From CAKSEI01 sp964403505 (GTDB lineage: Bacteria; Bacillota; Clostridia; Oscillospirales; CAG-272), in contig CAYOFP010000009.1 of assembly GCA_964403505.1 (NCBI GenBank), positions 1 through 64,000 of the forward strand: 64,000 nt of DNA. Reading direction: 5' to 3'. Position numbers and translations under genes: made by a program. Below, piece by piece: positions 10,201-18,135 of the stretch. Below the pieces are notes generated by a model. The model did not search any database. It saw only the letters and a program-made list of their open reading frames with translations, and was not told the DNA's origin. The number at the start of each line of letters is the position of its first letter. Within the stretch, counting starts at the first letter, position 1.

Positions 10201-10471
10201 CATAGCCGTTTGTTTTGTCATACAGCCGTTGGATCCTGCCGCCGATCTCGGGCAGTATCATGACGAGGATGTAATCGTTTTCTAAAAATATTGCATTGTA
10301 TTCCTTATCGGTCTTGACATCGGAAACGCCCTCACATACAGGGTGCGGATAGACCCGCCCCGAAGAGCCCTGATAGACCCGTTTTTCGAGGAACATCGGA
10401 TTTTTGTCATATGCTGAAACCTCGTATGTGGGTATCACTACCTTTTCTTTTCTTAAAACGACCTTTGACAT
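7229..10471 (-). CDS. DUF5107 domain protein with C-terminal TPR array
   Basis: A 1080-residue protein without a signal peptide. Residues about 1-430 match the DUF5107 family as I know it: a beta-sandwich resembling a carbohydrate-mutarotase or glycosidase fold, with LPEIGGRIQRLYDK, GPWISGGIEFNWPQHH and SYMVYHSDYNFIGNYDYE. Residues about 440-1080 are helical repeats of TPR type, for example YYNLGLALKAQGKTDSALDAF and YALACIASGRGDYDEALGF. Relatives occur in carbohydrate-utilisation loci of gut bacteria, and the glycan-binding pattern of His and Trp residues suggests sugar recognition or hydrolysis; the reaction is not established to my knowledge. The start follows a CAAGGAGAG site. It is convergent with the sugar isomerase gene and divergent from the giant-protein gene, and so likely a single-gene unit. 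Confidence 0.85.
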   Translation of the reverse strand: MSKVVLRKEKVVIPTYEVSAYDKNPMFLEKRVYQGSSGRVYPHPVCEGVSDVKTDKEYNAIFLENDYILVMILPEIGGRIQRLYDKTNGYDAVYYNEVIKPALVGLAGPWISGGIEFNWPQHHRPSTFDPIDYTIEENADGSVTVWAGETEKMFHTKGMAGFTVYPDKAYLEIKGQVYNPTDRPQTFLWWANPAVAVNDHTQSIFPPDVNAVMDHGKRGVSDFPVATGTYYKVDYAPGTDISRYKNIPVPTSYMVYHSDYNFIGNYDYEKRAGLLHIADHHVSPGKKQWTWGNGDFGRAWDRNLTDENGPYIELMTGVFTDNQPDFTFLKPYEEKTFTQYFMPYKAVGEISNASTDIAVNMTVIRDKIDLIFYTPAGIDAEFDVTADGEIIHTGKLKLNTAEAFETSVLSDIQNRKIVCVIKKDGKEILSCTKTKSSEPIPSPAEEIPEPEKLDTTEKLFLAATHLEQYRHATYSPEPYYLEGLKRDRSDIRLNNGYGKYLYNKGRFSESEGYFHEAVRSSTWKNPNPYDCEPYYNLGLALKAQGKTDSALDAFYKATWDANMQDKAFYALACIASGRGDYDEALGFIERSLVKGLHNLKARTLKTALLRITGKTEEAITFANETAKIDALDHGCRYELYKLTGNGMDELRAVMRGDDHNYIELALSYIAAGLYREADAVLALAPCDDEPMTHYYRYACTGDKAELRKAENSTSLYCFPNRIEDIAILENAVRDGGQYAAYYLGLLFYDKGRWEESVSLWERCADKIALPTVYRNLSLAYYNKMHNADKARKAMETAFRMDKTDARVFFELDSLYKTLNYSPKDRLDNMIANEALLEKRDDLYTEYITLLNLSGKYENAYHRIMSHNFHPWEGGEGKIPAQYRIALMNMAKTSDKKTAVELLECALTYPHNLGEGKLVGNLDNDIYYMLGGLYEDKEKSDAAYHLAARGEFALASAMYYNDQPPEMMYYAAMARKAMGDEKTANERFEAFIDYANTHMNDDIKIDYFAVSLPDFLIFDTDLNKKNKVHCCFMAALGHLGLGDSEKAKDFAEKGLELDRCHAGLREIFANSCNQIAKTDTI

Positions 10472-10513
10472 TCTTGACCTCTCCTTGTATTTATAAATCG
10501 TTCGGTTATTATC

Positions 10514-10542
10514 AGTATAATACCTTTTAACATAAAAAGCAA
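10514..10542 (-). promoter_or_regulatory. Promoter of the DUF5107-TPR gene
   Basis: On the minus strand TTGCTT (10537-10542) and TATACT (10514-10519) are 17 bp apart, about 40 bp upstream of the ATG. It is a reasonable sigma-A match. Confidence 0.55.
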
Positions 10543-10718
10543 TTATGAAATATGATTATTGTTAAAAACATTATATTACAAATATGTTTTTTAAAATATC
10601 CGATTATATTGCGTGACGGCACCAATATAATTCTGTATAAGAAGTATGATTGTCCGTTATAATTTGCTGTTTTGTCCGGCGGAATTTTGAAATTTTAAAT
10701 AAAATTAATGGATGATGT

Positions 10719-10760
10719 TCAACGGAAACGGTTGACATTTTTTGCTTTATATGATAATAT
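10719..10760 (+). promoter_or_regulatory. Promoter with palindromic operator upstream of the first giant surface gene
   Basis: TTGACA (10732-10737), 17 bp, then TAATAT (10755-10760) with an upstream TGA giving an extended -10. A 17-bp inverted repeat TCAACGGAAACGGTTGA (10719-10735; six of seven pairs match) overlaps the -35 box. The same arrangement occurs before the paralogue at 18136, where the palindrome is perfect. The rest of the 329-bp gap 10472-10800 is AT-rich and holds only this promoter, the divergent DUF5107 promoter and the ribosome binding site; I see nothing else in it. Confidence 0.75.
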
Positions 10761-10800
10761 ATCCTTATTATACTATGTCTATTTTGGGAGGTAAGGACTT

Positions 10801-13800
10801 ATGAAGAACGTAGCTAAGCGTATTGCATCCATGATACTTTGCGCAGCCATGCTTATCGGTTGTGCTAATTTCTCATGGTCGGCGTCGTCTGATGAGCCCT
10901 CGGTTTCCGCTGTCAGCGAAACTGCGGATGCGAAAACAGTCGGACAGATCATCGTCGAAAACTACGAATTTTTCAACGCAAAAGAACTTGCAATCATTTC
11001 GTGTACAGCTCTTATCGGAGGTGGATGTGAAATAAATCGTCCGAGTGACGATGATGGACTTTTGTCCGTCGATGCTGCAAACAAAACCGTTACCGCGGCA
11101 GAAAAAGAAGATAACGGACTGGTTTGGAAACCGGTATCTGCTAAGGTGATCTACAAAAATGACGACGGCGCTGAGGCAAAGCCTATCGTTTTCTCTCTCG
11201 TTGGCGGAAAGGGAAGCTATGACTGCCCGGCCGACAGATACACCATCGAGGTGGAGTATCAGCTTGATGCCGTTATCGACGAGTCTGTGCAAGAGGCTCT
11301 TATCAATGCACCTGCAGACCTTGTACAGGGTGTTATCAACTTGAATGAGCTTGACAAATATGTTCGTATGGGTCTGCGAAACATTAAAGATAGTATCGAT
11401 GAACTGTTTTCTCTGACAAGCGAACTCGACGAGAACAGCGAGGATGCAAAGGTGATCGTAGAGCTTTACAACGAGGTAAAGGAAAACAAAAATTTCAAGC
11501 TCTATACACTGCTCAATAATTATCGCAGTGCAAGCAATAAGGTAGAATATCTGCTTAAGCATGGCGAAGAGATCAAGGCAGAAAACGAGAGGATCTGCAA
11601 GGATTTCACTGTGATCAGCTGTGAGAACTCCGAGGTGAGAAAGCTGATTGCCGCCTGCACGGGAGCCGAGCTTGACAACGAATTGAAAACAAAGCTGGAA
11701 CTTGCAGAAGAGGGCGTTGATTATATGGCGGACATCGCTGAGATAATGACCGCCGTCGTGGGTGACGAGTGGCGAGTCCTCAGTCACGAAATAGTGAAGT
11801 CAGATGCGACATCTGCCGAAATGGATGCTTTGAATACAGCGGTGAATGACGGTATTACAAAGAGTATAAATTCTGCAGTTAACTACTATGAGGCACCCGA
11901 GATAAAGAATCCGCTTACCGTGGCGACTGCCTCGGTATCAAAGGGCGTCGATCAGTATAAGGTGAACGTCACCATTTCCGCACAGGTCGTCGATAAGACA
12001 TCTGTCGATACAAACGATACGATCACACTCCCCGAAAAGAAGACACAGTCCTTTGTTCTCGTAAAGGGTGCGACAGAGGAGGAGATACGCTCCGAAATTG
12101 AAAACAGCGGAGTTCTTTCCTCTGCGATCGAATTATGGGATCCCTATTATAATATAGGAAACGAAAATTACGATATCGTGTGGTCGGATCTTCCCGATTC
12201 TCTCGATGCAGATACAAAATGCACAGTTACTTACATACCGAACGAATATAGAATAACATACGATTACGATAATGCCTCCGAGCAGACGGTAAAATACGGC
12301 TACAACCTGCGTTTGCCGAAGAACTCTGATGTCGCAAAATCGTATATCTATACGGTAAACGGCTCGCGTCAGAGAGAGGATACCGTACAGCACATCACGG
12401 GCGATACGACCATTTCGCGTGATGAGGGCGAGGCAACCGATAAATACCGCATCCCCGTTACGATAGCGAATAGCGTAAAGCCGGCAGATAAGCTTTCTGC
12501 ACAGGAGAAGGCACTGCTTTCCTCCCTTGCGCTGAAGGAGGATTATGTATGGTACAGAGTCCCCTCACAGAGCGAAAACCTCGTCGAGGTCGAGTGCACA
12601 GAGTCGGGCGAATATGTCGTCACGGCATCCGACTACGCATCGGGTCTGCTTTCCGGCACTCCGTGGAAGCCGGTCAAGGTTTATGCATACGATAAAGATG
12701 ACAAGATCATAAGCGAAGCCGTTATGGAAGACGGAACAGCTGTATTCGATAGCAGCGACGCTATCGTCGGACTCAAGGTCGCATACGAGGTTGAGGTGAC
12801 GGATATCGATGCAGACGAAGTGAACGCATGGCTCGGACTTCCCGGGGAGCTTGTCAGTGAGGCGGCGGCTCACCGTGCCGAAATAAGTAAAAAGTTTATG
12901 TCGAACGACGAGCTTTATTATCGGCTCGCTTTGATATACGGTTCCCGTTTATCACTGATCGAAGCAGTGTCGGGCGGCTTTTCCGATGAAGCCAAGGCCG
13001 CAATGCAGACCCTTATGGACGAGACCGTCGACTATTCGGCGGTAGGCGAACCTCTCTACTTATATGAATATTTAACAGAGTACTTTTATAACGGCGGTCT
13101 CGCTTATCTCTATGAGGACAGAGTAGCCGAGAATATCAACAGGCAGGTGAAGCTCCTCTCGGAAAATCTCAAGATCATATGTGAAGACGATGCGTTCCAA
13201 GAACTCATAAACACCCCCGGCGTTTCGGAATATGCGGATTTATTCTATGCGGTGGTAGGCGGCCTTGAGAGCGTAAACGAGATCACGGTCAACGACCACA
13301 TCGACAGAACGAGCGACTACCTCGGTTCTCTTGTGAGTGCAATTGACGCCGCAAAGGGCCATACATCTGTCCATACGGCGGATAAGGTCGTACTCGGGAC
13401 GGAAATTACAGTCGCAACTCCCGACCGTACCAATGTAATTATCAATGTAAAGGCCGTAAACGGTAAGGGCGAGTCCGTAGGCGCTGTCGCAACGGCGAAC
13501 AGATCCTATGTGACGGGTGAAACGTATACGGCGGAGAATATTGCAGAGCTTGAAGCACTGCTCGCTTCTCTTGAATCGACCGTTAAATTCCCCGTGAGCA
13601 AGGACTACTATATCAGAAGCGCCGAAAAGGCACTTCCCGAAGTCGGTGACGTTATCACCGGCGAGACCGTACAGTATAACTTCGTATGGTCGCCCAAGCA
13701 GTACAGCGTAGTGATCGACGGCATGTCGGACGAATACAGCTTCTATGCCGACGCCGCACTCGCCGTGACGCTTCCCGCATGTGGGCAGGAGGGATGTATA

Positions 13801-16800
13801 TACCGTTACCGAATAGGCAATGCTACGGTAACGGAGGTCGGCTCCGTTCCCGTGAAATACACATTTAGCAGTCTCAAAACGGTTGAAGCACTTGCAGTAA
13901 ACGGCGTTATCACCGTTGAGTGCGAGCTCGTAAATATCAACTGTGAAAATGCAATCAATCTTGTTTCTGAGCTGAATGAGGCGCTTTACAACAACGGTCT
14001 CGTATTCACAAAGGACGGAGAACAATGCCTGATTGCATCGTTCATTCCGCTCAAGGATCCGAGTACGGGTGATATCGCTGTCGTTCTCCGTGTTTCACCT
14101 CAGTATACCGAGGCTGAGATACAAAGTGCGCTTTCCAATGCGGCGTCAGCTCTCACAAAGACATCACTTAAATACATCGGCATAAACAATAATGCTTTCT
14201 GGGACGGCAAGGTCCATTTGCAGAGCCTCGTCAATATGGTGCTCGCAAGCGATTTCGGGCTTGATCGCATTTGCGATCTTATTGATGAAAACGGAGATAT
14301 CAAAGAGATGACCGAGCTCGCATCGCTTGAAATGATCGATGCAGACGTATACAGTTATATCGCAGAGCCGTCCGTTCTCGGCGGAAAGCTCATCTCGGCA
14401 GAGCTACAGGCAGGCGCATCTGCGGATGATGCGGTAAATATCCCGTTCTATATAACGATAGAGGATTTCGATCTCAGCGCAGATACGCTCCTGAAACTCG
14501 ATTCCAGTATCAACAAGTTAAAGAATTATATCGACGTGAGATGTGAGGACGGGGCACTTGCGGTGGACGTCAGCGTACCTGAGAGCCTTTATCCCTACTA
14601 TATTGCGGCTATGACATTGTCCGAAAAGGCTGATATTGCAGACCTTTCGGCAATGGATATCGGCGATCAGATGGAGTATGCGCTTGATCTGGTACGTGAT
14701 CTTATCGCAAACGATGATCTCACGGCAGAGACGCTTGAGAGAACGCTTTCCAAACTCGGCCGCGAAATTGATCTCGGCTCTTACTCAAAGCTGTTTGACT
14801 ATGCACGCAAGGTGGCAAATTATCTTATCGACAATGCACAGATCGAGGGTTCCTCGGACGGTGCAACATACAATGGAAGTGCATTTGTTAAAATAAGAGA
14901 TGCGCTGAAGAATGGTCTCGGCGTTGACGGAATGCTCCTCTCGTTTATTTCGGAGGCAGGCAAGGACAGCGGACTGAGCGCTAAATTCTCCGTAACTCTC
15001 AAGAACATGGAAGAGAAGTACGACGCACTCGTTCTTGATTATAAAGCGAGCGGACTCAAGAAGATCTCGCTCACAAAGGATCTTACATCCGTACTTGCAA
15101 ATGCAAACAAAAATACCGTTGTTGTTCTCCTTTCGGATACCACGCTTACAAGCGATGTGACCGTAGGGAACAGAGTCATAATCGACCTCAACGGCTATAA
15201 CCTCACAGGTAATCTGAGCTCGACTCTCTCGGGCGGCAGCGACTCTGTATTCATCGTGGATACAAAGATCGGCACATATAACTGCGGCACGGTAGACGGA
15301 ACGCTTACCGGCAAGTTTACTGTCACAGGCGGTAAATTCACATCCGATGTCAGCGCAATGCTGAAGGACGGATATGTCCAGAAGGACGGATATGTAATCA
15401 ATTCGCTTTACACATCCAGAGAAGAAGGAGACGATATCACGATCGAGGTATCGTTAGACTTCCTCACCACACATGAGATTCCGGATATCAAGGCACTGGC
15501 ACTTGACATCGCACTCGACGGCGTTGTCAATATGTACACAGGCGCCACAATGTCCGTTGAAGGAAACGACATTTACAATGCAAATGTTGATGATGTATTT
15601 AGCCTGCTCTCGATGTCCGGTTCTGATATTCTGAATATGGGTCTTGACTGGTTCGATTATGACGGCATCACGACATTTGCAAACGAGGTCCTTTCCGATC
15701 TCACTGATTTCGAGGCTCTGAGCGAGGCGGTACTCAATAACAGCGTGCTCGCTTCCTATACTGCGAGCCTCGGCAAATGGGATCTGAGTCTTTCACTCGA
15801 AGGCACAGAGACAGATAATTACATCAAGCCGAGTATCATTTCCTCGTCTGAGGAAGGACGTTCGCGCAAGATCAACATAAAGCTTGCATCAGATACATCG
15901 GAATCTGACAGAAATAAGTTCGCAGATCTGCTCGCACACTTCGGCGATATCGTTAAAATTAATGAACTCAGCGTTGACCTGAATGGTATAAGCTACAACG
16001 ATTCTCTCTCAGTAGACGGAAAGTTGACGGCAGATATATCTCTCGACCTCTCGATGGATAAGGACTATGCGATGATTGTCGCAACTGCTCTTGCAAATGT
16101 TGCAGACGGCGATTATAAGGCCGGGCTCGTTTCGGCAATCGAGGAATATCTCAATACCGGCAAGACGGCAGCTTTGAAGAGCGCAGTCGAAGAGGCAACT
16201 GCTGCGCAGCTTATCTCCGCAGTTAAGGCATTCGGGGCGAAGAGCTTTGAAAATATGCTTTCGGATATAGGCGTCGAGAGTGAAAATGCAGTCTCGCTCG
16301 AGGCAGTATATGCAGATGTACTTAAGATCGGTGCGGCAGTGATTGCAAAGGCTGATATTACCGCCAGTGCGAGAAAGCTCTCGACCTTCTCGAAAGAATA
16401 CGGAATATATTCCGCAAGCCGCACGAATTGGCACAAGTGCGATATCGCTCTGGAAGTTAAGCTCTTCACAGAGGATAAGGCTATAACGATCAAAGACGTT
16501 GCGGGCAAGGTAGTCTATGAGACTGACAGCCTCGATGATGCGATCGTAAATGCAAATGAAGGCGATACGATCTACGTTAACGACGATGTCGAACTCGAAA
16601 AGAATGTTACTCTCGCAAGCGATGTTGAGATCAACGTGGTAGAGGGCGCTGAGATATCGAGTGTTGACGGAAGCAGGATCACGCTCGAAAACAATGTGAC
16701 TCTTACATCCAACATTAGGTTAACAGATATACTTACTGAGGCAGTCGGAGAATATGAGCTCATCGAGATGCAGATCGGTGATAAGTATGCTTATACGATG

Positions 16801-17793
16801 GGCGTTGACCTGTTTTTAAATACAGATATAAGCTTCACCATCGGAAACACGATGACGCTGAACCTGTTTGTGGAGGATTCCGTAGACGGAAATGCATATA
16901 CTGCTGAGCACTGCACGGCGTATGTAGATGCATTGATAGACGGCGAATGGCTTGAGCTCGGCTATGCCGATGTGAAGCCCGATGATACAATGGTAAGTGA
17001 CGGTACTGCCGAAATGAAATTCTCTGTCGGCGGTATCCCCATGGCATATCTCTCCAATGATATGAGAATCCGCTTCTTCGCTTACGGAAGCGAAAAGACA
17101 TACCACCTTGAATTGACTGAGCTTTCAGAAGGCATCTCGCTCTCGTTTGTAACCTACACAGAAAAGATCAAGCAGATGCCTGAATATAAGGATAACGCAA
17201 GTCTTATCTCCCTGCTCAATACCATGCTCAACTATACAGCTGCAGTACAGGAATACAAGAAGTATAACACCGATAATCTTGCCAATGCAGGTCTCTCTGA
17301 CGAGGAAAAGATCGTTCCGAGTATCGTCGGTATGGATTTCAGCGAATACAGCAATGCGCTCAAGCGCGGCGCTTCGTCAAGTGCGACTGCAACGGTCAGA
17401 TTCAACGGCTCACAGCTTCTTATGAACTCTGATAAGACAGGCTTCCGCTTCTATTTCACGCTGGACGAGGGCGTTGACGTATCGTCGCTCGAGTTGCAGG
17501 TGAAGTATAACGGAAAAACAGCGACGATCCCCGCAAGCGAATTTAAGCTCGACGCAAACAACAGATACAGCGCAGTATTCGAGGGTCTTGACCCGACAGA
17601 ATTTGATGTACAACTCACGGCGGCAATATTCTCGGGAAGCACGAGAGTAAGTAATGTCGCATACGACAGCATCCCTGCGACAGCAAAGACAGTAAGCGAG
17701 GATGACAGATATGCCGACATGAGAGATATCTACGCAGGAATGCTCGCATACTGCAAGGCAGCAAAAGCTTATCAAGGGAGTGTGAAATCATGA
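10801..17793 (+). CDS. Giant secreted/lipid-anchored surface protein, paralogue 1 (2330 aa)
   Basis: The N-terminus has a basic then hydrophobic segment ending MLIGC, a lipobox with Cys21; cleavage by signal peptidase I after the following WSA cannot be excluded. Residues about 40-1010 look like two diverged copies of a roughly 500-residue module: FNAKELAIISCTAL versus LSAQEKALLSSLAL, then WKPV.., then a helical part, then a beta domain ending in RITYDYD or YSVVIDG. Around residues 1390-1580 lies a beta-helix-like stretch (VIIDLNGYNLTG) encoded by a DNA tract identical to the paralogue. Near residues 1890-2000 is a SLDDAI.NANEGDTIYVN beta-helix unit. The last about 330 residues form a different C-terminal region (NYTAAVQEYKKYNTDNLANAGL) seen in other clostridial surface proteins. 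No enzyme motif is recognised; an adhesin or matrix role is inference. The start follows GGGAGG. Confidence 0.85.
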   Translation: MKNVAKRIASMILCAAMLIGCANFSWSASSDEPSVSAVSETADAKTVGQIIVENYEFFNAKELAIISCTALIGGGCEINRPSDDDGLLSVDAANKTVTAAEKEDNGLVWKPVSAKVIYKNDDGAEAKPIVFSLVGGKGSYDCPADRYTIEVEYQLDAVIDESVQEALINAPADLVQGVINLNELDKYVRMGLRNIKDSIDELFSLTSELDENSEDAKVIVELYNEVKENKNFKLYTLLNNYRSASNKVEYLLKHGEEIKAENERICKDFTVISCENSEVRKLIAACTGAELDNELKTKLELAEEGVDYMADIAEIMTAVVGDEWRVLSHEIVKSDATSAEMDALNTAVNDGITKSINSAVNYYEAPEIKNPLTVATASVSKGVDQYKVNVTISAQVVDKTSVDTNDTITLPEKKTQSFVLVKGATEEEIRSEIENSGVLSSAIELWDPYYNIGNENYDIVWSDLPDSLDADTKCTVTYIPNEYRITYDYDNASEQTVKYGYNLRLPKNSDVAKSYIYTVNGSRQREDTVQHITGDTTISRDEGEATDKYRIPVTIANSVKPADKLSAQEKALLSSLALKEDYVWYRVPSQSENLVEVECTESGEYVVTASDYASGLLSGTPWKPVKVYAYDKDDKIISEAVMEDGTAVFDSSDAIVGLKVAYEVEVTDIDADEVNAWLGLPGELVSEAAAHRAEISKKFMSNDELYYRLALIYGSRLSLIEAVSGGFSDEAKAAMQTLMDETVDYSAVGEPLYLYEYLTEYFYNGGLAYLYEDRVAENINRQVKLLSENLKIICEDDAFQELINTPGVSEYADLFYAVVGGLESVNEITVNDHIDRTSDYLGSLVSAIDAAKGHTSVHTADKVVLGTEITVATPDRTNVIINVKAVNGKGESVGAVATANRSYVTGETYTAENIAELEALLASLESTVKFPVSKDYYIRSAEKALPEVGDVITGETVQYNFVWSPKQYSVVIDGMSDEYSFYADAALAVTLPACGQEGCIYRYRIGNATVTEVGSVPVKYTFSSLKTVEALAVNGVITVECELVNINCENAINLVSELNEALYNNGLVFTKDGEQCLIASFIPLKDPSTGDIAVVLRVSPQYTEAEIQSALSNAASALTKTSLKYIGINNNAFWDGKVHLQSLVNMVLASDFGLDRICDLIDENGDIKEMTELASLEMIDADVYSYIAEPSVLGGKLISAELQAGASADDAVNIPFYITIEDFDLSADTLLKLDSSINKLKNYIDVRCEDGALAVDVSVPESLYPYYIAAMTLSEKADIADLSAMDIGDQMEYALDLVRDLIANDDLTAETLERTLSKLGREIDLGSYSKLFDYARKVANYLIDNAQIEGSSDGATYNGSAFVKIRDALKNGLGVDGMLLSFISEAGKDSGLSAKFSVTLKNMEEKYDALVLDYKASGLKKISLTKDLTSVLANANKNTVVVLLSDTTLTSDVTVGNRVIIDLNGYNLTGNLSSTLSGGSDSVFIVDTKIGTYNCGTVDGTLTGKFTVTGGKFTSDVSAMLKDGYVQKDGYVINSLYTSREEGDDITIEVSLDFLTTHEIPDIKALALDIALDGVVNMYTGATMSVEGNDIYNANVDDVFSLLSMSGSDILNMGLDWFDYDGITTFANEVLSDLTDFEALSEAVLNNSVLASYTASLGKWDLSLSLEGTETDNYIKPSIISSSEEGRSRKINIKLASDTSESDRNKFADLLAHFGDIVKINELSVDLNGISYNDSLSVDGKLTADISLDLSMDKDYAMIVATALANVADGDYKAGLVSAIEEYLNTGKTAALKSAVEEATAAQLISAVKAFGAKSFENMLSDIGVESENAVSLEAVYADVLKIGAAVIAKADITASARKLSTFSKEYGIYSASRTNWHKCDIALEVKLFTEDKAITIKDVAGKVVYETDSLDDAIVNANEGDTIYVNDDVELEKNVTLASDVEINVVEGAEISSVDGSRITLENNVTLTSNIRLTDILTEAVGEYELIEMQIGDKYAYTMGVDLFLNTDISFTIGNTMTLNLFVEDSVDGNAYTAEHCTAYVDALIDGEWLELGYADVKPDDTMVSDGTAEMKFSVGGIPMAYLSNDMRIRFFAYGSEKTYHLELTELSEGISLSFVTYTEKIKQMPEYKDNASLISLLNTMLNYTAAVQEYKKYNTDNLANAGLSDEEKIVPSIVGMDFSEYSNALKRGASSSATATVRFNGSQLLMNSDKTGFRFYFTLDEGVDVSSLELQVKYNGKTATIPASEFKLDANNRYSAVFEGLDPTEFDVQLTAAIFSGSTRVSNVAYDSIPATAKTVSEDDRYADMRDIYAGMLAYCKAAKAYQGSVKS
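14965..15536 (+). repeat. 572-bp tract identical to 22345-22916 (copy 1)
   Basis: Every base from 14965 to 15536 matches the tract at 22345-22916 (constant offset 7380), while the flanking coding sequence of the two paralogues differs at many third positions. The reading frame is the same in both, and the tract encodes the DLNGY beta-helix region. Recent gene conversion or recombination between the paralogues is the simplest explanation. Confidence 0.95.
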
Positions 17794-17930
17794 AAAAGAC
17801 ATTTGAAGAACCGAATATGAGAACCTTTCTTCTCTCAAGTGACGACATAATGGATGTCCTCTCGACAGAGTTTATCGATTATGGCATCCCGGGAGAAACA
17901 GAGGGTGAGGACTACCCCGATATATTCTGA
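17790..17930 (+). CDS. Small 46-residue protein translationally coupled to the giant gene
   Basis: The ATG at 17790 overlaps the TGA of the giant gene in an ATGA junction, preceded by GGGAG, so translation is probably coupled. The 46-residue product begins MKKTFEEPNMRTFLLSSDD and ends in an acidic tail EGEDYPDIF. It has no signal peptide and no membrane segment. It resembles, from memory, short clostridial peptides of the pattern K..Y..PEM....L...D.I that accompany dockerin or surface-protein genes; no function is known to me. A good intrinsic terminator follows at once, which supports it as the last gene of the transcript. The second giant gene lacks such a companion. It could be a chaperone-like or export-related peptide, but that is speculation. 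Confidence 0.65.
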   Translation: MKKTFEEPNMRTFLLSSDDIMDVLSTEFIDYGIPGETEGEDYPDIF

Positions 17931-17947
17931 TATCTAAGGGAAAACAG

Positions 17948-17988
17948 CAGATGCCGGCTCGGCCAAGTGAGTCCGGCATCTGTTTTTT
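17948..17988 (+). terminator. Intrinsic terminator after the first giant gene unit
   Basis: CAGATGCCGG (17948-17957) pairs with CCGGCATCTG (17973-17982), followed by six T. It separates the first giant gene and its small partner from the promoter of the second. Confidence 0.9.
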
Positions 17989-18053
17989 AATTACAACGAA
18001 CGGTCGTATTCGGCAGAAATATTGTAATCTTGGAAAAAATGGATGGCTAATAT

Positions 18054-18095
18054 TCAACAGAATCTGTTGACTTTTTTCATTTCATGTGATAGTAT
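18054..18095 (+). promoter_or_regulatory. Promoter with perfect 17-bp palindrome upstream of the second giant gene
   Basis: TCAACAGAATCTGTTGA at 18054-18070 is a perfect inverted repeat with a 3-base centre, and its right arm overlaps the -35 box TTGACT (18067-18072). A 17-bp spacer leads to TAGTAT (18090-18095), with TGA in front. The position relative to the promoter is the same as at 10719. Blocking by a dimeric repressor is the natural reading. Confidence 0.75.
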
Positions 18096-18135
18096 ATCCT
18101 TATTAAATTATGACTATTTACGGAGGTAAGGACTT

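Noticed and set aside
10873..11787. Long antisense frames inside the giant genes
   Set aside because: They arise from codon bias of the sense frame (GA-rich repeats) and carry no starts with ribosome binding sites or known motifs.
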